A stretch of 64,000 bases of DNA from JALORV01 sp963780715 (GTDB lineage: Bacteria; Pseudomonadota; Gammaproteobacteria; Burkholderiales; Burkholderiaceae_F), in NCBI GenBank assembly GCA_963780715.1, contig CAWADK010000011.1, positions 1 through 64,000 on the forward strand. Direction: 5' to 3'. Below, in pieces: positions 26,550 to 35,841 of this stretch (position 1 is the first letter of the stretch; every line of letters starts with the position of its first letter). A program made the translations under genes and the position numbers. The notes below the pieces were generated by a model. It was not told the DNA's origin and did no database searches. It was given only the letters and a program-made list of their open reading frames with translations.

Positions 26550-28913
26550 ATGGACAACGGCAAGAACCTGGCCAAATCGATGGACGTCTCCGCCAAGGTC
26601 GCGCAGCTGTATCAGGCCCGCGTACGCAAGGCGGTGGAGCACTACGACGAGCGCGTCAAGAGCGTTCGCGACGACTACATGCAGGACGTTGCCGCCGTCA
26701 CCTCGCCGCTCGACGTCATGCGGGACTGGTCGAGCTACGCGATCGACTCCATGCAGCGCGGCATCCTGTTCCTCGATGCGATGCGCCAGCGCGGCAACCA
26801 GTACCTCGAACACACGCGCGCGGGGCTGCCGCCGGTGCTCAATTTCGACTACGAGATGGTGCTCGACGGCCGCACGCTCGAGCGCGCGGTGAACTACGCG
26901 CTGGTGAAGATCGTGCCGCCGGCCGGCGTCACCGTTGATCCGAAGCGCCGCCCGTACGTGATCATCGACCCGCGCGCGGGTCACGGACCGGGCATCGGCG
27001 GCTTCAAGGACGACTCGCAGGTCGGCGTTGCGTTGCGCGAGGGCCATCCGGTCTACTTCGTCATCTTCTTCCCGATGCCGGAGCCGGGCCAGACGCTGCT
27101 CGATGTCTGCGCTGCCGAGCGCCGCTTCGTCGAGCGCGTGCGCGAGCTGCACCCGAAGAGCCCGAAGCCGGCAATCGTCGGCAACTGCCAGGGCGGCTGG
27201 GCGGCGATGATGCTCGCGGCCTCGCACCCCGAGGACACGGGGCCCATCGTCATCAACGGCGCGCCGATGTCGTACTGGGGCGGAGCGCTGGCCGATGGTC
27301 CGAGCGACAACCCGATGCGCTATGCCGGCGGCATGCTGGGCGGCACTTGGATGTCGTCGCTGGCGTCCGACATGGGCGCAGGCCTGTTCGACGGCGCCTA
27401 CCTCGTGCAGAACTTCGAGAACCTGAACCCGGCCAACACCTTCTGGGACAAGTACTACAACGTCTACAAGAATGTCGACACCGAGGTGCCGCGCTTCCTC
27501 GAGTTCGAGCGCTGGTGGGGCGGGTTCTACCTGATGAACCGCGAAGAGATCGAGTGGATCACGCAGAACCTCTTCGTCGGCAACAAGCTGTGGAGCGGCG
27601 AGACCGCAGCGGGCGCGGGCAAGGTCTTCGACCTGCGCGAGATCCGTTCGCCGATCGTGCTGTTCGCGTCGATGGGCGACAACATCACGCCGCCGCAGCA
27701 GGCGTTCAACTGGATCGCCGATGTCTACGGCTCGACCGACGAGATCAAGGCGCGCGGCCAGGTCATCGTCGGCCTGCTGCATCAGAGTGCCGGCCACCTC
27801 GGTATCTTCGTGTCCGGCGCGGTGGCGAAGAAGGAGCACGCGCAGATCGTCTCGGTGCTGAAGTCGATCGAGGCGCTGCCGCCCGGGCTGTACGGCATGG
27901 CGATCAAGGAGGTCACCGGCAAGGGTGGCAAGCCCGAGTACGAAGTCGAGTTTCGCGAGCAGCGGCTCGAGGAGATCGTCGGGCGGCTGAACCGCTTCAA
28001 GCGCAAGGACGAGGCAGCGTTCGAGGCGGTCGAGCGCGTGTCCGACTTCAACCAGAAGGCCTACGAGTTGCTTGCCCGCCCGCTGGTGCAGGCCACGTCG
28101 AACGAAGCGAACGCAAAGTTGATGCGCGAACTGCACCCGCTGCGTGCCGAGCGATGGGCCATTTCCGACGCGAACCCCTGGTTCGCGTGGCTGGGACCGC
28201 TGGCCGACGCCGTGCGCGAGCAGCGCGCCGCGCTTGATGCCGATGCGCTGCCGCGCCAGACCGAGCAAGCCATGTCGGAGCTGATCAGCGCCACACTTGA
28301 CTGCTATCGCGCCGTGCGGGACGCGACCAGCGAGGCGATGTTCTTCCAGACCTTCGGTTCGATGTTTGCACTGACGATGGCGGAGGAGCAGCGGGCGGAC
28401 TCAGCCGCGGCAGCCGCGCGCGCCAGCGCAAGCCAGGAAGTCGTCACCAAGGCGCTGGCGTCGATCGAGGAAGGCGGCTACGCCGCCGCGGCGGTGCGCA
28501 TCGGCGCCCTGCTCGCGCGGCACGGCGAGCCGCTGCCACTCGAGCGGCTGGTACTGCGCAAGGAGCTGATGGACGACTACGCCGGGCTCTTGCCGGACCT
28601 CGATCCGGCGGCCTGGCGCCGGCTGCGCGGCGAACAGGAAGTCATCGTCCGCCATGTGCCCGAACAGGCCCTGGCCACACTGCCGAAGCTGCTGGCCGCG
28701 CGCAGCGACCGCGCGCGCCTGCTGCGCCTCTTCGAGAGTCTGATGGCCGACCCGCGCATCCAGGGGTTCAAGCCCAATGCCGAACAGCTGGCGATGCTGG
28801 CCACGGTGCGCGCCGAGCTGGGACTGCCCGGACCGCGCGCAGCGCGAAAGCGCACTTCCGGCGGCAGCGCGAAGCGGAGTGCTCGCAAGGCCCGCAGCGG
28901 CGGCAAGGCCTGA
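26550..28913 (+). CDS. DUF3141 PHA-synthase-like alpha/beta hydrolase
   Basis: This large protein of 787 residues has a hydrolase core resembling poly(3-hydroxyalkanoate) synthase. The nucleophile box is GNCQGGW with Cys213, a lipase-like box with Cys as in PHA synthases. FASMGDNITPPQQA supplies a likely Asp and HQSAGHLGIFVSG a likely His. The N-terminal 100 residues and C-terminal 350 are helical, and the tail is Lys/Arg/Ala rich. ATG 26550 follows GAGG seven bases upstream. Position after pta, ackA and fabI genes is a recurring arrangement; the substrate is unknown. The DUF3141 name is from family memory. Confidence 0.88.
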   Translation: MDNGKNLAKSMDVSAKVAQLYQARVRKAVEHYDERVKSVRDDYMQDVAAVTSPLDVMRDWSSYAIDSMQRGILFLDAMRQRGNQYLEHTRAGLPPVLNFDYEMVLDGRTLERAVNYALVKIVPPAGVTVDPKRRPYVIIDPRAGHGPGIGGFKDDSQVGVALREGHPVYFVIFFPMPEPGQTLLDVCAAERRFVERVRELHPKSPKPAIVGNCQGGWAAMMLAASHPEDTGPIVINGAPMSYWGGALADGPSDNPMRYAGGMLGGTWMSSLASDMGAGLFDGAYLVQNFENLNPANTFWDKYYNVYKNVDTEVPRFLEFERWWGGFYLMNREEIEWITQNLFVGNKLWSGETAAGAGKVFDLREIRSPIVLFASMGDNITPPQQAFNWIADVYGSTDEIKARGQVIVGLLHQSAGHLGIFVSGAVAKKEHAQIVSVLKSIEALPPGLYGMAIKEVTGKGGKPEYEVEFREQRLEEIVGRLNRFKRKDEAAFEAVERVSDFNQKAYELLARPLVQATSNEANAKLMRELHPLRAERWAISDANPWFAWLGPLADAVREQRAALDADALPRQTEQAMSELISATLDCYRAVRDATSEAMFFQTFGSMFALTMAEEQRADSAAAAARASASQEVVTKALASIEEGGYAAAAVRIGALLARHGEPLPLERLVLRKELMDDYAGLLPDLDPAAWRRLRGEQEVIVRHVPEQALATLPKLLAARSDRARLLRLFESLMADPRIQGFKPNAEQLAMLATVRAELGLPGPRAARKRTSGGSAKRSARKARSGGKA

Positions 28914-28937
28914 GTCGGCGCCGCGTCCAGCCGGGGC

Positions 28938-28958
28938 AACCCGCCGAGGGGGCGGGTT
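28938..28958. terminator. Hairpin between convergent genes
   Basis: AACCCGCC and GGCGGGTT form a perfect 8-bp stem around a GAGGG loop. It lies 25 bases after the DUF3141 stop and directly before the stop of the convergent DUF885 gene, so it could end both transcripts. There is no clear T run, so the call is moderate. Confidence 0.4.
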
Positions 28959-28960
28959 CC

Positions 28961-30774
28961 TCAGCCGCCCCGCGCCTTTTCGGCGGCGATCCAGCGATCG
29001 ACGTTCTGCTCGACAACGGACAGCGGCAGCGGGCCGCCGTCGATGATCGCGTTGTTGAATCCGCGCGCATCGAAACGCGGCCCCAATGCCTCTGAGGCAC
29101 GCGCGCGCAGCTCGAGAATCTTCAACTGCCCGATCTTGTAGGTCGTCGCCTGACCCGGCTGCACGATGTAGCGGTCGACTTCGCTGGCGATGAACGCGTC
29201 GGACTCGGCTGTGTGCTCCTTCATGTAGGCGACAGCCTGCTCGCGCGTCCACCCAAGCGCATGCAGGCCGGTATCGACGACCAGGCGCGCCGACCGCAGC
29301 AGCTCGCCGCTCAGGTGCCCGTAGCGGTCGTACGGGTCGGCATACATGCCGATCTCGTCGCCGAGCCGCTCGGCGTAGAGTGCCCAGCCCTCGCCGAATG
29401 CCGGATACCACGCAAAGCGGCGGAAGGCGGGAAGGTTCGTCAGCTCCAGCGCTCGCGCGCTCTGCGTATGGTGGCCGGGCACGGTCTCGTGCAGCACCAG
29501 CGTCGGCATCTGCCACTTGGCGCGGCCCTTCGGGTCGTTGAGATTCGCCTCGAAATAACCGGCTCGCGAGCCGTCGCCGGCGCCGGGCGTATAGGACTCC
29601 GCGGCGCGGCCGCGCTCGGGCGGCATCGCCCGGATGCCGTACGGCAAACGCGGCAGCTCGCGGAACAGGCGCGGCGACTCCGCATCGACGCGCTTCGCGA
29701 TGTCGCGGTAGCCCGCCAGCAGTTCGCCCGGCGTCTGGTAGAAGAACTTCGGATCGCTCCACAGGAAGCGGACGAACTCGGCGCGGCTGCCCGTGAATCC
29801 GGTGCCGCGCATGACCGCATCCATTTCAGATTCCACGCGGCTCACTTCCCTGAGCCCCGTTTCGTGGATCTCACGCGCGGTCAGGCCGGTCGTGGTCTGG
29901 TCCTGCAGCAGCACGTCGTAGTAGGTCGGGCCGCCCGGCAGCTTCGACGCCGCCAGATCCGTGCGCGTCTTCGGCAGGTACTCGCCTTCGAAATAGCGGC
30001 GAAACCGTTCGAAGGCAGGTACGACGGAATCCTTGATTACGGCCGTACCCGCGATACGGAGTCGCTCGCGCTCGGCCTCCGGGACCGAGGCGGGGAAATT
30101 CCTGAACGGCGCGTAGAACGCGCTCTGCGTCGGATCGGCGACCACCTGCGCGCCGATCTGCACCGGGACAGCCTGCAACGTCACACGCGGGGAGTCCAGC
30201 CGTGCGCGGCGCCCAGCCTGAGCTGCTCCGTGACCTGGTCGAGAAAGACCGGAACAGCGGCCAGTCGCTTGAGGTACGCCTCGTAGTCGACCGTCGTGGC
30301 GAATCGCGTTGCCCGGACCATCTGCGGCAGGAGCAACTGCGGGCCGAAGTTCTGCGTGACGGGATAGGCACTCCGCAGCGGCAGGTCGCCGAAGTACTTC
30401 TCGAGGCGCTCGCGGCTCGCGCGGTCGCGGAGGAAGACTTCGCGCGACACGCGCTCCTCGGTCGTCAGGCCGGCCGGGTCGATCGCCTCGACGCGGCGCC
30501 GGAATGCCGCCGCTTCGCCCCTTTCGCGCAGCACGGCGTCGGCCGACAAGTCGTTAAGACGATCGTTGTAGCGCGCGTCGCCGACAAAGGTTGCAAAGCC
30601 CGGGTTGCGGGCCAGCGACCACTCCCAGTACTCGCCGAAGACGAGGTTGAGTTCCGCGGACGCCTGCGACTCGGCCCGGGCGACAAACGCGGGGGCAGCG
30701 AGTGCGCAGGCGATGCAGCCCGCGGCGACGGCGCGCGCGAGGCGCGCGGAAATGGCGCGCCGCTTACTTGGCAC
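28961..30774 (-). pseudogene. DUF885 family protein gene with a frameshift
   Basis: The two halves together form one DUF885 protein of about 600 residues. The first half (from GTG 30774) has a signal peptide near ALAAPAFVARA, then RLNDLSADAVLRERGEAAAF, and runs to AAHGWTPRV followed by TGA. The second half begins TLQAVPVQIGAQVVADP and has the zinc-peptidase-like motif VLHETVPGHHTQSA. The junction reads CGCGTGTGACG. Removing one TG restores the joined frame, so a TG duplication (or one lost base) near 30185 is the lesion. The GTG start overlaps the BMP gene end by 11 bases. The second half alone lacks the signal peptide and would not be exported. Confidence 0.78.
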
Positions 30775-31900
30775 CGCTCGGCACCTTGCCGACGACACCG
30801 GCGACGTAGTAGTCCATCTTGCCCAGCTGCTCGTCCGTGAGGGCACCGCTGGCAATGATGTCCTTGCCTTCATTGGACTTTAGCGGGCCAGTGAACGGGT
30901 GGAACGTGCCGGCGCGGATTTCGTCCTCGCGCTTCTTCACTTCATCCACCACTTCCTTCGGCAGCTTGTCCGACAGGCCCTCGAGCTTGATGAATCCTTC
31001 CTTGATGCCGCCCCAGACCGGCGCGACCTTCCATGTGCCGTCCATCACGGCCTTCGCCCGCGCGGTGTAGTAGTCGCCCCAGTGGTGCGTGACCGCGGCA
31101 AGCTGGGCGTTCGGCCCGAACTTGCGCATGTCGGAGTGGTAGGCGATCGCCATCTTGCCCTTCTCCTCGGCCACCGCGACCGTCGCCGTCGAATCGGTGT
31201 GGTGCGTGACGACGTCGGCGCCCTGCCCCATCAGCGTGTTGGCGGCGTCGCGCTCCTTGCCCGGGTCGTACCAGCTGTTGACCCAGACCACACGCACCTG
31301 CGCCTTCGGGTTGACCGCGCGCGCGCCGAGCGTGAAGGCGTTGATGCCCTGCAGGACCTCGGGGATCGGGAACGCCGCCACGTAGCCCATCGTGCCGGTC
31401 TTGCTCATCCTGCCGGCCACCATGCCCGCCAGGTAGCGCCCCTCATAGAAGCGCGCGTTGTAGGTGTTGACGTTGGCCGCCGTCTTGTACCCGGTCGCGT
31501 GTTCGAACTTCGCGTTCGGGAATTCCTCGGCCACCTTGATCGTCGGGTTCATGAAGCCGAACGACGTCGTGAAGATCAGCGTGTTGCCCTGCTGCGCGAG
31601 GTCGCGGATCACGCGCTCGGCGTCGGCGCCTTCGGGCACCTTCTCGACGAAGCTCGTCTTGACCTTGTCGCCGAGCGCCTTGTCCAGCGCCAGTCGTCCC
31701 GCGTTGTGCTGCGACGTCCAGCCGGCGTCACCGACCGGGCTGACGTAGACGAAGCCGACCTTCAGCGGTTCGGCCGCGACCGGCGCGGCGGCCGCCTGCT
31801 TGGCCGGCTCCACCTTGGGAGCGGGTGCTTCCGGCTTGCCGCAGGCTGCCAGCAGCAGCGCCGCCAGGGCGACAGGAATCAGTGAGGCTGGGCGATTCAT
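30764..31900 (-). CDS. BMP-family substrate-binding lipoprotein
   Basis: This is a 378-residue extracytoplasmic solute-binding protein of the basic membrane protein (PnrA-like, purine nucleoside) family. The signal ends in LLLAACGK, which fits a lipobox. The mature protein starts PLKVGFVYVSPVGDAGWT, with MGQGADVVTHHTDSTATV and GIKEGFIKLEG characteristic of the fold. It should deliver nucleoside or a similar compound to the ABC transporter at 33842-37340. Those genes are separated from it by an unrelated gene on the other strand. The ATG gives the signal peptide. It lies just upstream of the DUF885 gene. Confidence 0.93.
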   Translation of the reverse strand: MNRPASLIPVALAALLLAACGKPEAPAPKVEPAKQAAAAPVAAEPLKVGFVYVSPVGDAGWTSQHNAGRLALDKALGDKVKTSFVEKVPEGADAERVIRDLAQQGNTLIFTTSFGFMNPTIKVAEEFPNAKFEHATGYKTAANVNTYNARFYEGRYLAGMVAGRMSKTGTMGYVAAFPIPEVLQGINAFTLGARAVNPKAQVRVVWVNSWYDPGKERDAANTLMGQGADVVTHHTDSTATVAVAEEKGKMAIAYHSDMRKFGPNAQLAAVTHHWGDYYTARAKAVMDGTWKVAPVWGGIKEGFIKLEGLSDKLPKEVVDEVKKREDEIRAGTFHPFTGPLKSNEGKDIIASGALTDEQLGKMDYYVAGVVGKVPSGAK

Positions 31901-32080
31901 CGGGACGTACTCCGCGCAGAGTTTGGTGTGAAGGGTGCTGTGGCGCTGCGAAGCGCAGGATTCTAGATCCGAAGCGCCTTGAGTCCGATCACGGGCATTC
32001 CCCACCGGCCGTGCGACACTCGCGGCGCCTCACTTCCGTCCCTCGTCCCTTCAGTCCCTCGTCGCTTCCGGCCCCGTCCG

Positions 32081-33763
32081 ATGTCTGCCCGCTCGCTCGC
32101 CGCCCTGGAACGTTGTCGTGACCGGTACGGCGCCGATGTGGCCGCGGTCAAGCAGACTCTGCTCCGGACCCTTGCACGCACGACGCTGGCCACGCCCGAG
32201 CAGGTACGCCGCCTGCACGAAGTGCTGTGCTTCCTGCGCGCGTACCCGGACAACGCCGCGGTCCTGCGGCAGGTCGAGTCGATGCTCGCCGGCTTCAGCC
32301 GACGCCGCGACCTGCGCGTGCACGCAGACGCGTTGGCGTACTCCGGCATCGCGGGGACCTTGACCTGGTTTCCGTTCTTCTACCCCACCGCACGCTGGAT
32401 CGCGGCACACTGGCCCGATGCGCTGCGCCTGGACCGCAGCGACATCGAAGCCGAACAATCATTGGCCAAATTGTTGCCGGCGATGATGACGCCGATCGAA
32501 GCGCACGCGCTGCGCGAGGCCCACCTGCCGGGCTACGCTGCGCTCGATCGCCTGCGGGGCCGGCGCAGCGACGCCACCTTCGTCATCGAACGCGTCGCCG
32601 CGATGCCCGGCACCGAAGTCACGCGCGAAGCGTTTTACGACGCGATCAACCCGAGTTGTGAACTACTGCCGGCGCCGGGCGTGCCGTCGCGCACGCTCGC
32701 GCACTTCCCCCGCGCGCCGCGCGCCTGGCAGACCGCAGCACTGCCGCGCGGGCGGCCAGAACTGCGCAGCGAAATCACGCGCGTGCCGCGTTCGATCCGG
32801 CGCGCGAGCGCGCGCGACGCGGAGGCACTGCTCACGCTGGCGCATGGCGCGATGATCACGCGCCAGCGCGATCTCGATTCAATCGCCTACGGCAACCCGT
32901 GCGACGTCTGGCTCGTCGACGACGGCGGCGGCCTCGCCTTTGCGCTGTTCGGCATGGTGCCGGAGCGCCGTGCCGCACTGCCGGCTCTCTACGGCGGCCT
33001 GACGCTGCAAAACGGCGTGCCGAGCGGCTATCAACAGGCCGACTTCCTCGGTCGCTCGGCCGCGATCTCGTTCAACACGTTCGAGACCTTTCGCGGCGGT
33101 GCCTCGGCACACGTGTTCGCACGCTGGCTGGCCGCGCTGCACGCGTTCTCGGGAGCGACCTCATTCAGCATCGAGCCCTACCAGCTCGGGCAGGACAACG
33201 AGGAAGGCATCGAGTCCGGGGCCTGGTGGTTCTACACCAAGCTGGGTTTCCGGCCGCGCGCGCGAGCAGCCCTGCGGCTCGCGGCCACTGAGGTGCAGCG
33301 GCAGCGCGCGCGCCCGGGGTACCGCTCGACACCCGAAACATTGCGTCGCCTCGCCGCGCACCACGTGCTATTTGATCTCGACCCGGTGCGGCCGGCGCCG
33401 CTACTGCTGCCGACGCGCATCGGCTTGCGCGTGGGCGCCTACCTCGCGGAGCTCGCGCCGGATGATCGCGACCAGGCTCTCGCTCGGGCCAATGAACTCG
33501 CGCTGAACCGCTGCGGGGTGACGACACTTCGCGGACTCTCGCGCGATGAGCGTGTTGCCTGGTCGCGGCTTGCGCCGTTGTTCGCGGCCTTGCCGCTGCG
33601 CGGCTGGACCCCAGCCGGACGCGCGGAGCTGCTGGACCTGGCGCGCAGGAAAGGCGCGCCCTCGGAACGGAGCTACGCGCAGGCGTCAGTGACCAACCTG
33701 CGCCTGGAGCGTGAACTGGCTCGATGGAGCCGACCCATCGCCGCCAACCCGCGACGAGCGTGA
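32081..33763 (+). CDS. Conserved protein of unknown function, 560 residues (family member 2)
   Basis: It is a relative of the 557-residue protein at 9164-10837. Shared features are an N-terminal helical block (CRDRYGADVAAVKQTLLRTL, LHEVLCFLRAYP), a central block (IAYGNPCDVWLVDDGG, LQNGVPSGYQQADFLG, FNTFETFRGGASAHVF) and DNEEGIESGAWWFYTKLGFRP. The last motif again resembles the end of an acetyltransferase core (inference). ATG 32081 makes the lengths agree with the other member; the frame is open further upstream. The gene stands alone on the plus strand, between the BMP gene and the ABC permeases. No function is proposed. Confidence 0.8.
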   Translation: MSARSLAALERCRDRYGADVAAVKQTLLRTLARTTLATPEQVRRLHEVLCFLRAYPDNAAVLRQVESMLAGFSRRRDLRVHADALAYSGIAGTLTWFPFFYPTARWIAAHWPDALRLDRSDIEAEQSLAKLLPAMMTPIEAHALREAHLPGYAALDRLRGRRSDATFVIERVAAMPGTEVTREAFYDAINPSCELLPAPGVPSRTLAHFPRAPRAWQTAALPRGRPELRSEITRVPRSIRRASARDAEALLTLAHGAMITRQRDLDSIAYGNPCDVWLVDDGGGLAFALFGMVPERRAALPALYGGLTLQNGVPSGYQQADFLGRSAAISFNTFETFRGGASAHVFARWLAALHAFSGATSFSIEPYQLGQDNEEGIESGAWWFYTKLGFRPRARAALRLAATEVQRQRARPGYRSTPETLRRLAAHHVLFDLDPVRPAPLLLPTRIGLRVGAYLAELAPDDRDQALARANELALNRCGVTTLRGLSRDERVAWSRLAPLFAALPLRGWTPAGRAELLDLARRKGAPSERSYAQASVTNLRLERELARWSRPIAANPRRA

Positions 33764-33841
33764 CTTCGCTCGCCGCGCTGAGATCGAAGCCCTTCGCCTG
33801 CACGCACGCAGCCATCAGATCGGCTGCGATCGCGAGCTCGC

Positions 33842-34762
33842 TCAGGCGTTCGGGCTGAAGTTCCGGCCAAGCGAGGCCGGCATGTTGAGCCGGATCCAGC
33901 GCGGATTGCGCGAGATCAGTGCGAGCACGACGATCGTTGCGAGGTAGGGCGTCATCGCCAGCCACTGGCTGGGAACGTCGATGCCCCTGCCCTGCAAGTG
34001 GAACTGCAGCATCGTCACGCCGCCGAAGAGATACGCACCGAACAGCACACGCCCCGGGCGCCAGGTGGCGAACACGACCAGTGCCAGCGCGATCCAGCCG
34101 CGCCCGGCCACCATGCCTTCGGACCACAACGGCGTGTAGATGATCGACAGGAACGCACCTGCCAGCCCGGCGCAGGCACCGCCGAAGACGAGAGCCAGCG
34201 TGCGGACGCGTCGCACCGGGATGCCCAGCGCATGTGCCGCCTCCGGCGACTCGCCGACCGCACGCAGTACCAGTCCGGCGCGCGTGCGGAAGAGGAACCA
34301 GGCAACGGCGGCGAGGATGACGAGCGCCGCGTAGACCATCCAGTGCTGCGCGAACAACGCCGGCCCCAGCACCGGGATCTCGCGCAGGCCCGGTATGCCG
34401 TCGGCACCGCGTGCCGGCAGGCTTTCACCCTGCAGCGATTGCCCGAGAAAGGCTGACAGGCCCGCGCCGAAGAGCGCCAGCGCGAGCCCGGTCGCGTACT
34501 GGTTGGTCAGCAGGCCGAGCGTCAGCGCGGCGAAGAGCAGCGCCAGTGCCGCGCCCGCCGCAGCACCGGCGATGAAGCCGAGCTCCGCGACTCCCGTCGC
34601 ATGCGCCGCACCGAAGCCGGCAACGGCGGCGACCAGCATGATCCCTTCGATGCCGAGGTTGACGACGCCACTCTTTTCGCTGACGACGATGCCGATCGCC
34701 GCCAGCAGCAGCGGCGTGCCGGCGGCGAGCGTGGCGGGTATGAGCGCCGCGAACTCGTTCAT
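33842..34762 (-). CDS. Nucleoside-type ABC transporter permease, second subunit
   Basis: This is a 306-residue inner-membrane permease of the branched-chain/BMP class. About eight hydrophobic helices are visible, with the class motif SEKSGVVNLGIEGIMLVAAV near the start and AVGESPEAAHALGIPV in the cytoplasmic loop. It overlaps the first permease gene by four bases (ATGA at 34759-34762). It should form the membrane channel with that protein and the double ATPase to import nucleosides or related compounds. It is the last gene of the transport operon and is convergent with the 560-residue unknown gene. Confidence 0.93.
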   Translation of the reverse strand: MNEFAALIPATLAAGTPLLLAAIGIVVSEKSGVVNLGIEGIMLVAAVAGFGAAHATGVAELGFIAGAAAGAALALLFAALTLGLLTNQYATGLALALFGAGLSAFLGQSLQGESLPARGADGIPGLREIPVLGPALFAQHWMVYAALVILAAVAWFLFRTRAGLVLRAVGESPEAAHALGIPVRRVRTLALVFGGACAGLAGAFLSIIYTPLWSEGMVAGRGWIALALVVFATWRPGRVLFGAYLFGGVTMLQFHLQGRGIDVPSQWLAMTPYLATIVVLALISRNPRWIRLNMPASLGRNFSPNA

Positions 34763-35841
34763 GCGTCGACCGCCACGCGCCGGCGCCACACGGGGCGATA
34801 CAGGATCAGCGTGTCGCAGGCGAGCAGGAAGAAGAGAAGCAGCCCCTGGTACACGCCGGTCAGCGCCGAGGGCAGCCCGAGGCGGGACTGGGCCAGTTCG
34901 CCGCCGATGTAGAAGAGCGCCATGACGAACGACGCGAAGACGATGCCGACCGGATGCAGGCGCCCGACAAAGGCCACGATGATCGCGGCGAAGCCGTAGC
35001 CCGGCGAGATCGTCGGCGTCAACTGGCCGATCGGGCCGGCGGCCTCGATGCCACCCGCGAGGCCGGCCAGCGCGCCGCTCAGCAGCAGCGCGAACCACAG
35101 CAGGCGCCGCTCCGAGAACCCGGCATAGCGCGCCGCCAGCGGCGCCAGCCCGGCCACCTTGAGCTGGAAGCCGATCACCATGCGCCCAAGCATCAGCCAC
35201 ACGGCGGCAACCGCGGCGAGCGCCAGCACGAAGCCGATGTTCAGACGCGTGCCCGCCAGCACGATGGGCATGCGTGCTGCCGATTCGAAGAGCTTCGACT
35301 GCGGAAAGCCGAAGCCCTCCGGATCCTTCCAGGGGCCTTGCACCAGCCACGCGAGTAGCAGCTGCGCCACGTAGACCAGCATCAGGCTGACGAGTATCTC
35401 GTTGGCGTGATAGCGGTCGCGCAGCCACGCGGTGATCGCCGCCCAGGCCGCACCGCCCAGCGCGGCCGCCGCGAGGACCGCGGCAACGAACGCGCCGCTG
35501 CTGTCGCGCGTGGCGAGCAGCGCGATGCCTCCGCCTGCAATGGCGCCAGCGATCAACTGCCCTTCGGCGCCGATGTTCCAGACATTCGCGCGGAAACACA
35601 CCGCGAGACCAACGGCGCAGAGGATCAGCGGAGTGGCCTTGAGACCGAGTTCGGACCAGCCGCGCCGCGTCGCCAGCGGATCCCACAGGAACACCTTCAG
35701 TCCCTGCAGCGGGTCCTGCCCCATCAGCGCGAACAGCAGGGCGCCCGCCAGCAGCGTCAGCACGATGGCCAGCAGCGGCGAGGCCCACTGCATCGCGCGA
35801 GCCGGCTCTGCGCGCGGCACCAGCGCAACGGGAAATCTCAC
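34759..35841 (-). CDS. Nucleoside-type ABC transporter permease, first subunit
   Basis: This is a 360-residue permease with about nine transmembrane helices. Typical features are LILCAVGLAVCFRANVWNIG and GAEGQLIAGAI, the loop EILVSLMLVYVAQLLLAWL and KVAGLAPLAARYAGF. The start is a GTG at 35841 that overlaps the ATPase stop codon as GTGA. It pairs with the smaller permease downstream. Its position between the ATPase and the second permease is the usual order for BMP-dependent importers. Confidence 0.93.
   Translation of the reverse strand: MRFPVALVPRAEPARAMQWASPLLAIVLTLLAGALLFALMGQDPLQGLKVFLWDPLATRRGWSELGLKATPLILCAVGLAVCFRANVWNIGAEGQLIAGAIAGGGIALLATRDSSGAFVAAVLAAAALGGAAWAAITAWLRDRYHANEILVSLMLVYVAQLLLAWLVQGPWKDPEGFGFPQSKLFESAARMPIVLAGTRLNIGFVLALAAVAAVWLMLGRMVIGFQLKVAGLAPLAARYAGFSERRLLWFALLLSGALAGLAGGIEAAGPIGQLTPTISPGYGFAAIIVAFVGRLHPVGIVFASFVMALFYIGGELAQSRLGLPSALTGVYQGLLLFFLLACDTLILYRPVWRRRVAVDA

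Noticed and set aside
26508..28268. 586-codon minus-strand frame
   Set aside because: It is antisense to the DUF3141 gene and has the His/Arg-rich shadow composition.
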